Positions 25,001-33,590 of a stretch of 64,000 bases of DNA are shown here, piece by piece. Location: positions 7,019,162 to 7,083,161 of the forward strand of contig JAVGVS010000001.1 in the NCBI GenBank assembly GCA_032718565.1, written 5' to 3'. Below the pieces are notes generated by a model that ran no database searches, was not told the origin of the DNA, and worked only from the letters and a program-made list of their open reading frames with translations. This DNA is from Distichodus sexfasciatus. Lineage: Eukaryota; Chordata; Actinopteri; Characiformes; Distichodontidae. Positions within the stretch are counted from its first letter, which is position 1; every line of letters begins with the position of its first letter. The position numbers and the translations under genes are program-made.

Positions 25001-28000
25001 TGATCATTTTAGCGCTGAGGTTTAAGGACCGTCACAAAATTACCGAATTGTGTTTAAACATATCATTTCTGAGATGCTATTTTAATACTAAATAATTACA
25101 TATACTTATGGTGTGTAATTATTACATTGTTTTAGTTAGGAAAACTGTATTTTAAGTCAAGTATTTTCTTAAGCATCACAGAGAAATAAATTATTATGGC
25201 ATTGAATTAGCATTTAGGATCAGCCAGTACCCAAAGCCCAAGTATTGGCATCAATATCGTAACTGAAAAAGTTGGATTGGTGCAACCCTAGTCATCTCTC
25301 ATAGAAGTTCGGTCGATCGAGGGCTTATGCCAGTGACACAATAACACCCTTAAAATCCTGAAGTGTCAACTAGTCTTTATTCTGCTTTCATTGACCTGTA
25401 ATTTTTCAAACTGCTGTATAGCTTTAACCAAAAACCGGTCCAGATCTATTCTCTATGCAATGTAATGCTCAGGTTCTTTCCTTCATGCAGCACTGAAAAA
25501 CTTGTAGCCTCTTATCTTTGTGATTGACATATACATGTTATACGTTATTGCCGAGGATTATTATTGTACCCCTGTCCTCCCAAAGGGTGACCTCACTTCT
25601 CAGACGTGTCCTTCCTGAGGTCACTCCGGTGCGGTTGGCCAGTGTGATTGGAGTGAAAGCCTTGCCTCCGGCCGATATTAGCGACATCATCCACTCGACA
25701 GAGAAGGGTGACTGGAATAAGATGGGGATCCTGGACATGTTCCTGGGCTGCATTGCCAAAGCCCTCACTGTACAGCTGAAGGCCAAGGGCACCACCATAG
25801 TTGGAACAGCTGGCATGGCAGCAGGCAAAGGCGTCACAACAGTCACGTTGCCCATGATTTTCAACTCAAGGTGAGGCTTGCTTTGGATTGCAACAGCCAA
25901 GGCAAAAAGAGTTAAAATATGTGAACAGCCAGGTTAAACATCGCAGCCAACGATATTATTATTTGTTCTGTTCAGTGAAATAAACCACAGAAAATTATTT
26001 GATATTATAGCAAGCGTTTAGAATGTTTTGAAACAGGTTATAATCATTAAGTATAATTATTAATATATATTAAATTTATTTAGATATTAATCTATTTCAT
26101 TATTGGTCCCCTACAGAAATGATAGTAATTAGGCAGTCCTTTACCAAATTAAAAATACACTTCTCACAGAATTTGCAGCATGTTTGCACAACTATACACC
26201 TATACTACTATTAACTTTATATAATAACCTTTAAGTGAGTGATTGTCATTGTGAACACACCACAGTGCACACAGTGCACCACAATGAAATGTGACCTCTG
26301 CATTTAACCCATCCGTGAAGGAGCAGTGGGCAGCTAACAAGCGCCCGGGGAGCAGTGCTTGGGAACGGTACCTTGAGGTACTCATGAGTACCTCAGTGGT
26401 AACTTTACCAGCCCTGGATTCAAACTTTAAACTTTCTGATCACAGGCCAAACACCCTACTGTTACGCCACCAACTGAATGTTGTTAGAAGTGTATTTGAG
26501 GTGGTGGTATAATTGTAATATAAAGGATTGATTATTCAATTGATTATTGATTGGTTTTAATAAGTGCATTGTTAAGCTCATCTCTGTTATTACCTTTCGT
26601 TTTTAATACAGCTATATCCGGCGAGGGGAGAGTCACTGGTGGATGAAGGGCTCAACCCCGCCTCAGATTGCTGAGATCATCATCAAGTTGGTGAAGGACA
26701 TGGCTGCTGTTAGTATTCCATCATGTTTTTTTGTAACTTCCAAACTACTGGTTTTTACTTGTTTTTAATGTTGGGGCAAAACAGGACTCAAATAGCTGTA
26801 CTCCTCTTTAGGGCCATCTCTCAGAAGCCTGGTCCAGGGTGACAAAGAATGCCATTGCTGAGACCATAATCGCTCTCACTAAGATGGAGGAGGAGCACCG
26901 CTCTCCAGTGCGCTGTATCGCCACCACGCGGGTATGACTAAGCTCTTTGTTATGCAGGCCATTCTGTTCTAGTGCAGGTCAGCTGAGTCAGTGTTGTTCA
27001 GCAAATCTGGCCTTAAGCAGTCCAGCATGTGCTGGTCAGACCTCACTGCTTATGTCTATGCTTTGTTAAACAGACCTTAGTGTATTGAGGTGTGTGCTTA
27101 TGTGTGTATATACATAAATTAATAAATAAGAACCTGGCCAATATAGGATTTTTAGGACTGAAACCAATTTTGAGATTTGGTTTTTAAAAACCTGAAAATT
27201 ATAGTATAGAAAAATAGTGACCAACAAACTTATTTCCAAAAACACACAAGATAATTTTTTTCATGTAATTTTTTGCAAAATAACTTTGCCAAATGCACAT
27301 ATAAACTTGCTTTATTATCATAAATACTGCTTCAGACAAAATTGTGTTGCCCACAGTAGGTTTGAAGTGTGCCCTCTAGTGGACGATCTACATAATATAT
27401 ATTTAATGTCAAAAAGATCCACCTTCCCACTTTCTGTCAAATATCATTTATTGGCCTTTAAAGATTTATGTGTAATTGTTATCTTTCCATTCTAATCTAA
27501 GAATTTCTATCATAAAATTTTACGTAATGTCATAAATGAAATGCAATAAAAATGGAATATATAGCATCAGATATATACTGTGTCTTGCTCTTCCTTCTTA
27601 AGAATAAAATAATATAATAATATTGTGCAGCAGTAGGCCACATGATCTTTAAGAACGTTGAGATTTAAAGTGTTGCATGTTTATCTCTGGACAGCTCTGG
27701 CTGGCTCTGGCCTCCCTGTGTGTGTTGGATCAGGACCATGTGGATCGTCTGTCCTCAGGCCGCTGGATGGGAAAAGATGGGCAGCAGAAACAGATGGTAC
27801 AGTACACTGTGCTGAACATGCCTCTGGGGGTCTTATAAAAAGCCCTAAATACACCATTACCTCATAGGCTAACTGTCTCCTCACCCGCCTTTCTGTTTGT
27901 TCCCAGCCCATGTGTGATAACCACGATGATGGAGAAACTGCCGCCATCATCCTGTGTAATGTGTGCGGGAACCTTTGCACTGACTGTGATCGATTCCTCC

Positions 28001-31000
28001 ACCTGCACCGCCGCACCCGGTCCCACCAGAGACAGGTAAACCCCCCATTCCTTCAGTCAGACACATGCGTAAGACTGGAAGAGTCGAGGTACTGATCATA
28101 TTGGTCCTGCGGTTGTTTGCAGGTGTTTAAAGAGGAAGAGGAGGCCATTAAAGTTGACCTGCATGAAGGCTGCGGAAGGACCAAGCTCTTTTGGCTCATG
28201 GCACTGGCTGACTCCAAGACCATGAAGGCCATGGTGGAGTTCAGGGAGCACACAGGTAACAGTGCCTTACACCCCTGTGTAAGAGGAAGCAGTGTTTGTA
28301 AAGCACAGTTTTTAGAAGGGAGATTAGCTAGGCCTGGGTGATATGACTTCAATTCTATATTGTGATTATTTTAAACATTTCCCTACATTGCAATTAAATA
28401 GCAGTTATTTCTTTTTAAAAACTTGTGTCGTTTGTTGCATGAGGCAAAGGCACATGGTTAAGTACGTTTATGTATTTATTAAAAAAAAAAAAACAGTTAA
28501 TGAAGGCTCACAGTGGGGAGCTCAGTTAACAGAATAAAGTGTCATTCAAAAAAAAATTGGTTTTGATGCATCTTTACTATGGCTGGGCTAGGGCTAAAAT
28601 TACTCAAAACCGACATTCACAACCTCCAGTTGATGTAATCTTGCCAAATTTGGTTATTTTGATTATTCCTGAAATTCTGTTGTGTTTGAACTTTTTAAAA
28701 TTTTTGTTACTACTTTCCCCAGTGTGTCATCCTTTTCTGTCTTCTTAAAAGCAAACTACTGAGTGTACCTCCATCCCCATTCAGTCTACAAACACATGTA
28801 TTATGTTTCTTCAGTAATTTTAAAATGACAAAGATACACATTTTAATTAGAAAAAGTATCCCAGCTTTATTTGTTGAGCATATTTATAGTGCAAACTTGG
28901 TCATTGAACTATGAGGGCAACAAACAAGCAAAAAAGCCCTAAAAACAATTCATTCATCGTAATCAAGTTCAGTTAATCGTGATATTGATTTGAGGTTATA
29001 ATGCCCACCCCTAGTCTTCGATCAGTTTCACAATGTTGTGCACCCTTATAAATCCAAATATTTCATGTCTCTCAGGTAAACCAGCTTCAAGCAGCTCAGA
29101 CTCCTGCCGTTTCTGCGGAACGAGGAATGGGACAGAGTTGTCGGCGGTGGGCAGTGTGTGCTCAGACCCTGACTGTCAGGTACATAACATCTGTTTATCT
29201 ATAATAAGGGTGGTCTAGCAGAAGGAACCTGCCTACATACCAAGAGGTTGTAGATTGGAAGACACTTAGCCCTAGATGTTTCTGGGGAACTGCCTGTGTA
29301 ACTATCTCCTGAATAAGAGTGTAACTCCTTCAGATGTAAATGTGCTGTAGTGTCTGCTGTTCCAGCAGCAGAATTCTCTGTAAAGTGATCTGTTGTGTAT
29401 GTTCCTGCAGGAGTATGCTAAGCTGGCCTGCAGTAAGACTCATTCATGTGGTCACCCATGTGGTGGTGTGAAGAACGAGGATCTGTGTTTGCCTTGCCTA
29501 CACGGGTGTGACAAGAGCACTGGTTTACTTAAGCAGGACGCAGATGACATGTGCATGATTTGTTTCACTGAAGCTCTGTCTGCTGCCCCTGCAATCCAGG
29601 TATCCAATATCTCTCTTTAAGGAAAAACAGCTGAATTGTATAAATGTCTAAGAGTTAAGTCCCTTGCATGTGCAGTAGGCCTGATGTTTTGCCCTCTCTC
29701 TCTCGTTCTGTTTTCAGCTGGACTGCAGCCATGTGTTCCATCTCCAGTGCACACGCAGAGTTTTGGAGAACCGCTGGCTTGGGCCCAGGATCACCTTTGG
29801 CTTTATGTCCTGTCCTATTTGTAAGGTTTGTAATCTGGTATGCATCTTCTGAAGAGCTGCTGACCACGGCACACACAGGTTATATGCTGCACATGAGCTG
29901 TACTGTGAGTGTGTTCTCTTTAACACGTTTGTTCTGATTATAGAACAAAATCAACCACTTGGTGATCAAAGACCTGCTGGATCCCATTAAAGAGCTGTAC
30001 GAAGATGTGAGAAGAAAAGCTTTAATGAGACTGGAATATGAAGGGCTGCACAAGAGTGAGGCCATAACCACACCTGGCGCACGCTTTTACAACGACCCTG
30101 CTGGATTTGCTATGAACAGATACGCATATTATGTCTGCTATAAATGCAAGAAGGTCAGCTCCACAATTTTACTGATTATATGTTTATGCTGGTTATCAAG
30201 GTTGCTGTATTTTTCAGTTTGTAAGGCAGTAATTGCTGAAAATGTAAAAGCAAGGATCTGTCTGTCTTTGAATTCTCTAAAAGAAGAAATGTGTAAGACA
30301 TGAAATGAGGTTAAGCAGGACAGAGGCTGTTGTTTTTGTTAAGGCAGTGTCTGGGACTCATTGTAAAACGAGACTAAAATAATACTAATGCTGCCAGCTT
30401 AAATTAGGATGTCTTTCACATTATGGGAACTTGCTCCCCAGCTCTGGTGTTTTATGCATGAATGTGAGCTGATTGTTGACCTTTGCAGGCCTATTTTGGG
30501 GGAGAGGCTCGCTGTGACGCAGAAGCAGGACAGGGAGATGACTATGACCCCAGTGAGCTCATCTGTGGAGCATGCTCAGATGTGTCCAGGGCACAGGTTG
30601 GTGGAAAAACATAATTTTGCGATCTGGGCTCATGTACGAGGTTGTGCGAACAATGTTGTTTCTTTTCAAAAACTGGTGATTTTTTTCTGTGATTTATTGT
30701 CATGTGCAGGAAGTCCCCGTGCTGTGTTTTAAGTGAAATAGCCACTGTACGTCATAATGAAGGGAGTGTTTGTTTATATGCAGATGTGCTCCAAACATGG
30801 GACGGACTTCCTTGAGTACAAATGCCGTTACTGCTGCTCTGTGGCTGTGTTCTTTTGCTTTGGGACCACGCACTTCTGCAACGCTTGCCATGATGACTTC
30901 CAGAGAATGACCAGTGTCCCCAAAGAAGAGCTCCCTCATTGTCCAGCTGGTAAAATTCAGTTTTCTGCACAATGCCTTATATAATGTTTCTTCAAATGAC

Positions 31001-31180
31001 CGAACCAGACACTTCCGATTCCCACATCAGAAGTTAATTGGTTTTCTCCTTCCCTCCTTAACAGGTCCCAAGGGTAAACAGCTGGAAGGAAGTGAGTGTC
31101 CCCTGCATGTTGTGCATCCTCCCACAGGAGAGGAATTTGCTCTGGGCTGTGGAGTCTGCCGAAATGCCCATACTTTCTAA
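238..31180 (+). CDS. mycbp2: MYCBP2 (PAM/Highwire/RPM-1), RCR-type E3 ubiquitin ligase, 3' part of the gene
   Basis: Giant E3 ligase controlling axon growth, synapse formation and axon degeneration; it works with the F-box protein FBXO45. The 5' part lies outside the window. Exons read: 238-444, 597-734, 836-1014, 1270-1412, 1489-1589, 2745-2963, 3115-3337, 3695-3813, 4052-4139, 4219-4268, 4362-4534, 5021-5165, 5253-5459, 5539-5594, 5673-5788, 5951-6048, 6631-6747, 7242-7382, 10794-11018, 11829-11961, 12121-12246, 13777-13935, 14770-14868, 15377-16996, 17099-17268, 17371-17615, 17916-18083, 18204-18361, 19061-19260, 19350-19499, 19610-19770, 19856-20012, then damaged exons 22140-22357, 22484-22549, 22973-23213, 23311-23399, 24091-24174, 24266-24530, then 25587-25870, 26612-26708, 26812-26931, 27695-27796, 27907-28035, 28123-28255, 29076-29179, 29411-29599, 29718-29825, 29944-30153, 30489-30596, 30784-30949, 31065-31180. 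Outside the damaged block, phases join and the translation follows vertebrate MYCBP2 to the terminal NAHTF and stop. Confidence 0.96.
2028..2402. mobile_element. Short inverted-repeat DNA transposon (MITE-like) in a mycbp2 intron
   Basis: A 375-bp element with terminal inverted repeats: it begins CAGACATCCCAAGTCTGC and ends GCAGGCTGGGATGTCTG. The flanks ACTTTA (left) and ACTTCA (right) look like a slightly diverged target duplication. There is no transposase ORF. It sits in the intron 1590-2744; the rest of that intron holds nothing I recognise. This resembles a non-autonomous element common in teleost introns. Confidence 0.65.
4577..4830 (-). repeat. tRNA-related SINE, copy A
   Basis: Intron 4535-5020 contains a SINE recognisable by GTGCACCACAATAACCTCTGC, GAAGCAGTGGGCAGCTGAC, GCACCCGGGG and CTCATGAGTACCTCAGTG, then an antisense tRNA-like end (GATTCAAACCAGTGACC matches a reversed B box). 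The same family occurs at 26228-26480 and as a fragment at 48028-48085. Strand is given for the tRNA-like promoter. Confidence 0.7.
5166..5252 (+). other. 87-nt GC-AG intron of mycbp2
   Basis: The intron between exons 5021-5165 and 5253-5459 starts AAG|GCAAGT, the classic strong GC donor context, and ends GTGAGCAG. It is 87 nt, a multiple of three, and open in frame. The spliced product joins HVPNMK to VEVKAVPMSQKK as in other vertebrates; retention would add 29 residues without a stop. Confidence 0.75.
5539..6048 (+). CDS. mycbp2: mycbp2 exons encoding the filamin-type immunoglobulin repeat
   Basis: Exons 5539-5594, 5673-5788 and 5951-6048 encode an Ig-like filamin repeat: SENMLIRANTDGTYSANWTP, GLYTIHVTIDGIEIG and DAGLEVEVKDPP. 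A single filamin repeat in the centre of the protein is a known MYCBP2 feature. The first intron here is only 78 nt, a multiple of three and free of stops. Confidence 0.85.
6556..6605 (+). repeat. (TC)n microsatellite at the mycbp2 exon 6631 acceptor
   Basis: A pure TC run of about 40 nt extends, with CCCTCC interruptions, to the acceptor CTTCTCTCAG at 6630. It therefore forms an extended polypyrimidine tract for exon 6631-6747, and its length could vary between individuals. Confidence 0.85.
6631..11961 (+). CDS. mycbp2: mycbp2 exons encoding two SH3-like modules
   Basis: Exons 6631-6747, 7242-7382, 10794-11018 and 11829-11961 encode two related segments. The first reads AGLRVRSHPSLQSEQIG, VNGTITFIDEI and DDGVWLRLND. 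The second reads HNIRSCPNLRGIPIGMLVLG, VKAIGEVI and EGTWVQLDKNS. The shared spacing (R-S-x-P-x-L, I-G, a G-W-x-L strand) suggests a duplicated SH3-like beta barrel. They lie after the filamin repeat, near the region known in the family to bind the FBXO45/FSN-1 F-box protein. The domain assignment is my inference from the repeat pattern. Confidence 0.6.
8490..8685 (+). repeat. Common fish interspersed repeat ending in AATAAAATTGAAT
   Basis: The core GAGGATGGGGTCCCCTTCC, GGTTCCTCTCAAGGTTTCTT, TTTTCCTTGCCACTGTCGCCTC-like text and the tail ATATGAATAAAATTGAAT match a repeat that is very abundant in otophysan and other teleost genomes. It supports a fish origin and has no coding role here. Confidence 0.7.
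8722..8880 (-). repeat. SINE-like fragment
   Basis: ACAACATTAAGCAGACACTC followed by TTGTATGGG, GGTTAAGGCCCTTGGTCAG and GCCACCATCCT resembles the 3' half of a widespread fish SINE family read in reverse. It is diverged, with no visible target duplication. Confidence 0.5.
12247..13776 (+). other. mycbp2 intron without recognised content
   Basis: A 1.5-kb AT-rich intron between exons 12121-12246 and 13777-13935. The text at 13655-13740 has weak splice-like signals but no reading frame that joins the flanking phases, so I call no exon there. I see no structured repeat. Confidence 0.5.
14770..14868 (+). CDS. mycbp2: mycbp2 short Ser-rich exon, possibly alternative
   Basis: Acceptor CCGCTGTAG (to 14769) and donor GTGGGT at 14869 delimit a 99-nt exon encoding ASSRSLASRERVHKSSVAG. 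Its phase fits both neighbours (13777-13935 ends in one base, 15377 begins by completing a Gly codon). Because it is 99 nt, it can be skipped without a frame change. Donor choice is not certain, as GTAATG four bases on is also possible but gives the wrong phase. Confidence 0.65.
15377..17268 (+). CDS. mycbp2: mycbp2 large exon: Ser/Pro/basic linker followed by a zinc-binding segment
   Basis: A 1620-nt exon (15377-16996), unusually long for this gene, encodes a low-complexity Ser/Pro/Lys/Arg linker with many SP pairs (ARSMSPASKHH, SRSSSPKQ, SPRSSSPHEK). A more conserved helical part follows (SPSVAECARAVFAAFLWHEG), then an acidic/lysine-rich run near 16790-16860. It ends at a zinc-type motif, CELCGESHPYPVTYHMRQAH, completed across a 102-nt intron by exon 17099-17268 (GCGRYAGGQGYNS, then LVCDRCREKY). 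The linker probably carries phosphorylation sites. Short SINE-sized ORFs on the opposite strand are shadows of the biased composition. Confidence 0.85.
20587..20905. repeat. AAC/AAT-rich low-complexity tract
   Basis: Within mycbp2 intron 20013-22139: runs of CAACAACAACAAC, AAACAAGCAAACAAAAAACC and repeated AATAATAATA. This is simple-sequence DNA with no coding or structural RNA signal. Confidence 0.8.
20995..21905 (+). repeat. Three-copy diverged repeat, spacing roughly 0.28-0.45 kb
   Basis: Three related units start near 20999, 21451 and 21728, each with GTTCAAAA.GTTATTAG or a variant, then GCAAAATAGCTTAT, GTAGTGGGTG (or GTATTGGGTG), ACCTAC and AAGCTGTAGGTCTTACAGTTTT. The units differ by many substitutions and some indels. 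It is a known kind of fish intron repeat; I cannot name the family. The run is followed by a (TAA)n tract at about 21972-22010. Confidence 0.6.
21972..22010. repeat. (TAA)n microsatellite
   Basis: About 12 uninterrupted AAT/TAA units immediately after the three-copy repeat and 130 nt before the first frame-damaged mycbp2 exon. Confidence 0.9.
22140..24530 (+). CDS. mycbp2: mycbp2 DOC/APC10-like domain exons, frame-disrupted in this sequence
   Basis: Six exon remnants (22140-22357, 22484-22549, 22973-23213, 23311-23399, 24091-24174, 24266-24530) clearly encode the DOC domain and the helical part after it: TVTCLKDMTSVMAIKTSSLP, RHMGWVTSELPGGDHHVIKI, GPENTLRVRQVKVLGWKDGE, KEHMVGIIFSRSKLTNLQKQ, SSDAYCFELLSM. 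The reading frame breaks repeatedly. Examples: one base missing in the first codons (AACTGTGC where a Leu codon is expected after Asn), one A missing before TTTGACAGAT near 22219, four extra bases near 22263, and one G missing in GTGTTTGCAAG at 23311. Two donors also look damaged (AACAG followed by GAAAAGG at 22549; CTCCAG followed by TATATA at 22357). Conservation between the indels is high. Confidence 0.75.
23841..23885. repeat. Inverted repeat (hairpin) in a transposon-like segment
   Basis: ACTGAGACCAC (23848-23858) and GTGGTCTCAGT (23867-23877) are perfectly complementary around an 8-nt loop, and the arms extend outward with one mismatch (GAACCGG versus TCGGGTTC). The surrounding 23625-23990 text, with GGTCCAAAAGTGGACC and similar short palindromes, looks like an old DNA element in mycbp2 intron 23400-24090. 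Confidence 0.65.
24718..25290. mobile_element. Non-autonomous hAT-like element with 8-bp target duplication
   Basis: Begins TAGGGATGCACCGATCC and ends GGATTGGTGCAACCCTA, an imperfect terminal inverted repeat. It is flanked by GTTATCTC (24710-24717) and GTCATCTC (25291-25298), an 8-bp duplication with one mismatch, the hallmark of hAT transposition. The 573-bp interior has no transposase. It lies in mycbp2 intron 24531-25586. Confidence 0.8.
26228..26480 (-). repeat. tRNA-related SINE, copy B
   Basis: Second copy of the family at 4577-4830, in mycbp2 intron 25871-26611. Shared blocks include ACAGTGCACCACAATG, CTCTGCATTTAACCCATCC, GAGCAGTGGGCAGCTAAC, GCGCCCGGGGAGCAGTGC and ACTCATGAGTACCTCAGTGG. 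The antisense tRNA-like end is GGATTCAAACTTTAAAC. Confidence 0.7.
28328..29013. mobile_element. Probable hAT-like MITE in a mycbp2 intron
   Basis: The ends CTAGGCCTGGGTGATATGAC and TTATAATGCCCACCCCTAG are inverted relative to each other and match the GGGCTGGGYGATAT type of terminus common in fish. I see no convincing target duplication. The interior is AT-rich with an A run near 28480. Confidence 0.55.
29411..31180 (+). CDS. mycbp2: mycbp2 catalytic module: RING-H2 and tandem-cysteine RCR domain
   Basis: Exons 29411-29599 and 29718-29825 carry the RING: DDMCMICFTEAL, LDCSHVFHLQC and MSCPICK. Exons 29944-30153, 30489-30596, 30784-30949 and 31065-31180 carry the linker and the tandem-cysteine domain. 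In the family this RCR (RING-Cys-relay) module passes ubiquitin between two essential cysteines and then to Thr/Ser. Aligned by position from the C-terminus to human numbering, they correspond to the Cys in GGEARCDAEAG (4520) and in VAVFFCFGTTHFCNACH (4572), followed by the conserved His; all are present here. The protein ends in GVCRNAHTF and stop TAA (31178-31180), so the C-terminus is complete. Confidence 0.93.
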
Positions 31181-31783
31181 ATTTGCTGGGCCCTGTCTGG
31201 TTCACTCTTTTAATACCCATTTTTCCTTGCTCTGCTGTAACTGCAGACTCCCTTAAGCCCGGTCGCAGAGATACCGTCTCATATGTCTGGCTCTGAGGAA
31301 GCAGCAATGAGACACTGTGATTCAGGTTTTGGTCTCTCTCAGTCTGAGGACTTTGCAGAGCATAGAGGGAAAAGGAAATGAAAGAAAAACTTTCGTGATG
31401 TGTTTGCATGCAGCCGTTGTAACCCTCGGCTCCCATAACCGTTGCACACCACCCGATCACTGAAGTGTAACATTATGTAAACTGACTATTTTCGCAAACT
31501 TGTACAGTATGCTCCACTGTCGAGTGCATCACGGTTGGACAAGCTTCTGGTCGAATTATCGAAGCGGACTGACAAGAATATTGGAAGGAAAGTAGTGTAC
31601 GATTTATCTAATCCTGTATATAATGGTAATATTCAAAATAGGTGTATTCAGATGTTGCTACTCTATACTTCAGTTTTGTTTGATATTCTGGGTTTTGTTT
31701 TGAGCCAGAACTTTTAATGAAGTGCAATACTGGGTGTGCCTCCTATCTTGCAGCTGTAAACATATGGAATGTATGTCAATAAA
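31181..31783 (+). terminator. mycbp2: mycbp2 3'UTR with poly(A) signal
   Basis: About 600 nt after the stop codon contain no further coding signal. A canonical AATAAA lies at 31778-31783 (GTCAATAAAGCC), which probably sets the 3' end shortly downstream. Other poly(A) sites cannot be excluded. Confidence 0.6.
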
Positions 31784-32433
31784 GCCACTGTACATTTTTA
31801 TACAGTGATACACGCTGTTGTGTTTTCCCCAGCAATTATAACATCTCTGTGCTCAGAAAACTTTCATAGGCCTACGTCTGCCGTGTCTGAGGGTTAATGT
31901 GAACCCTTTTAACTCCTCAATGATATAATGTGGTACAAACCCTTTTCTGTCTTTTTAAATACTTTAAAGGTGAGTATGTTCTACCATTGTAATGTAAGAA
32001 CAGAACACAGAATTCTTTGGGCTTGCGCCAGTCTTCACACCAAAAAAAATTAAAAGGTTAAAAACGAAAAAATATTTAGAAATTGTGAATCTTTTTGGAA
32101 GTGTGAGAATGTGTGAAAGTGTAATTAACAGCTGCTGTAAACGAGAAAAAAATGCTACTTGTAAATCTGCTCTGTATTATCTGTGGTGGATAGAGTTGGA
32201 TGGTAATAAACCATATTCTCTGTTCTGCAAGACGGATCAAAGGTGTCTGTTTTTTCCTCTGCATTTAAATACAATGTTTCTGCCTAACTGCTGTCAAAAT
32301 GAATGCAGTGTAAGTACTTTGAGTCTGTCAGTAGTGGTTAGTGGGAAAAGCTATGACAGCATTTATAGAACAACCTTTCTTTCTGCTGCTGTTTATTTTA
32401 AGATGATGTGTTCACACAGATTTTTTTTTTTTT

Positions 32434-32548
32434 AATCATCCGAACCGCTTAATCCCAACCGGGTGGCGGGGGGACCGGAGCCTATTCACCTGTTACTACG
32501 GGCGCAAGGCGGGGACCAACCCTGGGCAGGCGCCAACACACCGCAGCG
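32434..32548 (-). repeat. 3' fragment of a tRNA-type SINE (same family as 60660-60972)
   Basis: ATCCGAACCGCTTAATCCC, GGGGGGACCGGAGCCTATTC, GGGCGCAAGGCGGGGACC and CCTGGGCAGGCGCCAACA match in reverse the last 115 nt of the full copy at 60660-60972. It lies in the mycbp2-fbxl3 spacer. Confidence 0.75.
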
Positions 32549-33199
32549 GGGGAAAATTGACATTGCATTATTGTTTTTGTTGTATATATTGTAATACAAA
32601 ATGCAGTAGTAATATTACAATATTTTAAGCACATGTCTATTTGAAAACAACCATTCTAGAATCATTTGGTTAATTAGTAATAGTGTAGCTGCATATATAG
32701 CCTACTTGTGAAAAATAAAGCAGAAAATTTACATTTTTGCTCTGAAGAACCATATTTTCTTGAACTTAAACCAAGGACTTCATATAACGCCTGTGCAAAC
32801 CATATCTGTCCTCACATTTAGATCAGAGCTGGAAAATGAGAACTGGGCTACTTTTGCTTGCATCGAGCAATAAAAAATGTAGCAGGACCCGTTTTCCTTA
32901 ATTAACACTGCACGTCCTGACACGCATATGACGATTCTGAAACAACATATCACGAAGCAACATGAATGATCAGTCTCTGCAAATACAGACGCATCTCAAC
33001 ATAATTCTAAGTAGTCTGTTGATTAGCAATATCGGGTTTTGTGCTGCCAGTCTTTATGGCGGTGTGTCATATGGTCGGCTTAAAACTGCTGCCAAATTGC
33101 CTCTTTCACTTATTCTGGCGTACCATCAACTGTTTTGCAGATATAACTAAAGCACCTTAACATGACCATTGACTTAAAGGAATCGTGTGAAACAGCACC

Positions 33200-33590
33200 T
33201 CTCGTACCAAGCGACTGCCGCCTCCTTGTGCTCAACATTTCCCAAGATCCACCGCTCGGCGTCGCAGAACAGCATCGCCATTTTCAGAGCGGCGGCGGAA
33301 TTAAGAAGTAGGTCAGTAGACCATCAGACACTCGCGGGCTCTAAGCAAAACAAACCGGAATAAAGTCGAGTCCAGCGGCCTGCTTAGCCAACCTCTAATG
33401 CGGCAGCTCCTGTTTGCTCGGACCGGCTGGTTCTGGTCCCGTCTGAGCGGACAGTGAGCGGAATTTCAGCGCTTTAACAGTTCGGCGTTAACGAATCGGA
33501 ACCGGAACCACAGGTCGGGAACCGCCGCGCGGCTACAGCTCCCTTGCAGCTCCGCGGAGAAACACAACCCTCAGACCACACGTCAGTCTT
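33200..33590 (+). promoter_or_regulatory. fbxl3: CpG-rich promoter and 5' non-coding exon region of fbxl3
   Basis: In otherwise AT-rich DNA this interval is GC- and CpG-dense (CGCTCGGCGTCGCAGAAC, GCGGCGGCGGAATTAAG, CCGCCGCGCGGCTACAGC). It lies 1.4-1.8 kb upstream of the fbxl3 start codon, which is preceded by an intron acceptor, so a 5' non-coding exon is expected here. The donor is not resolved. I infer promoter function from composition and position. Confidence 0.6.
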
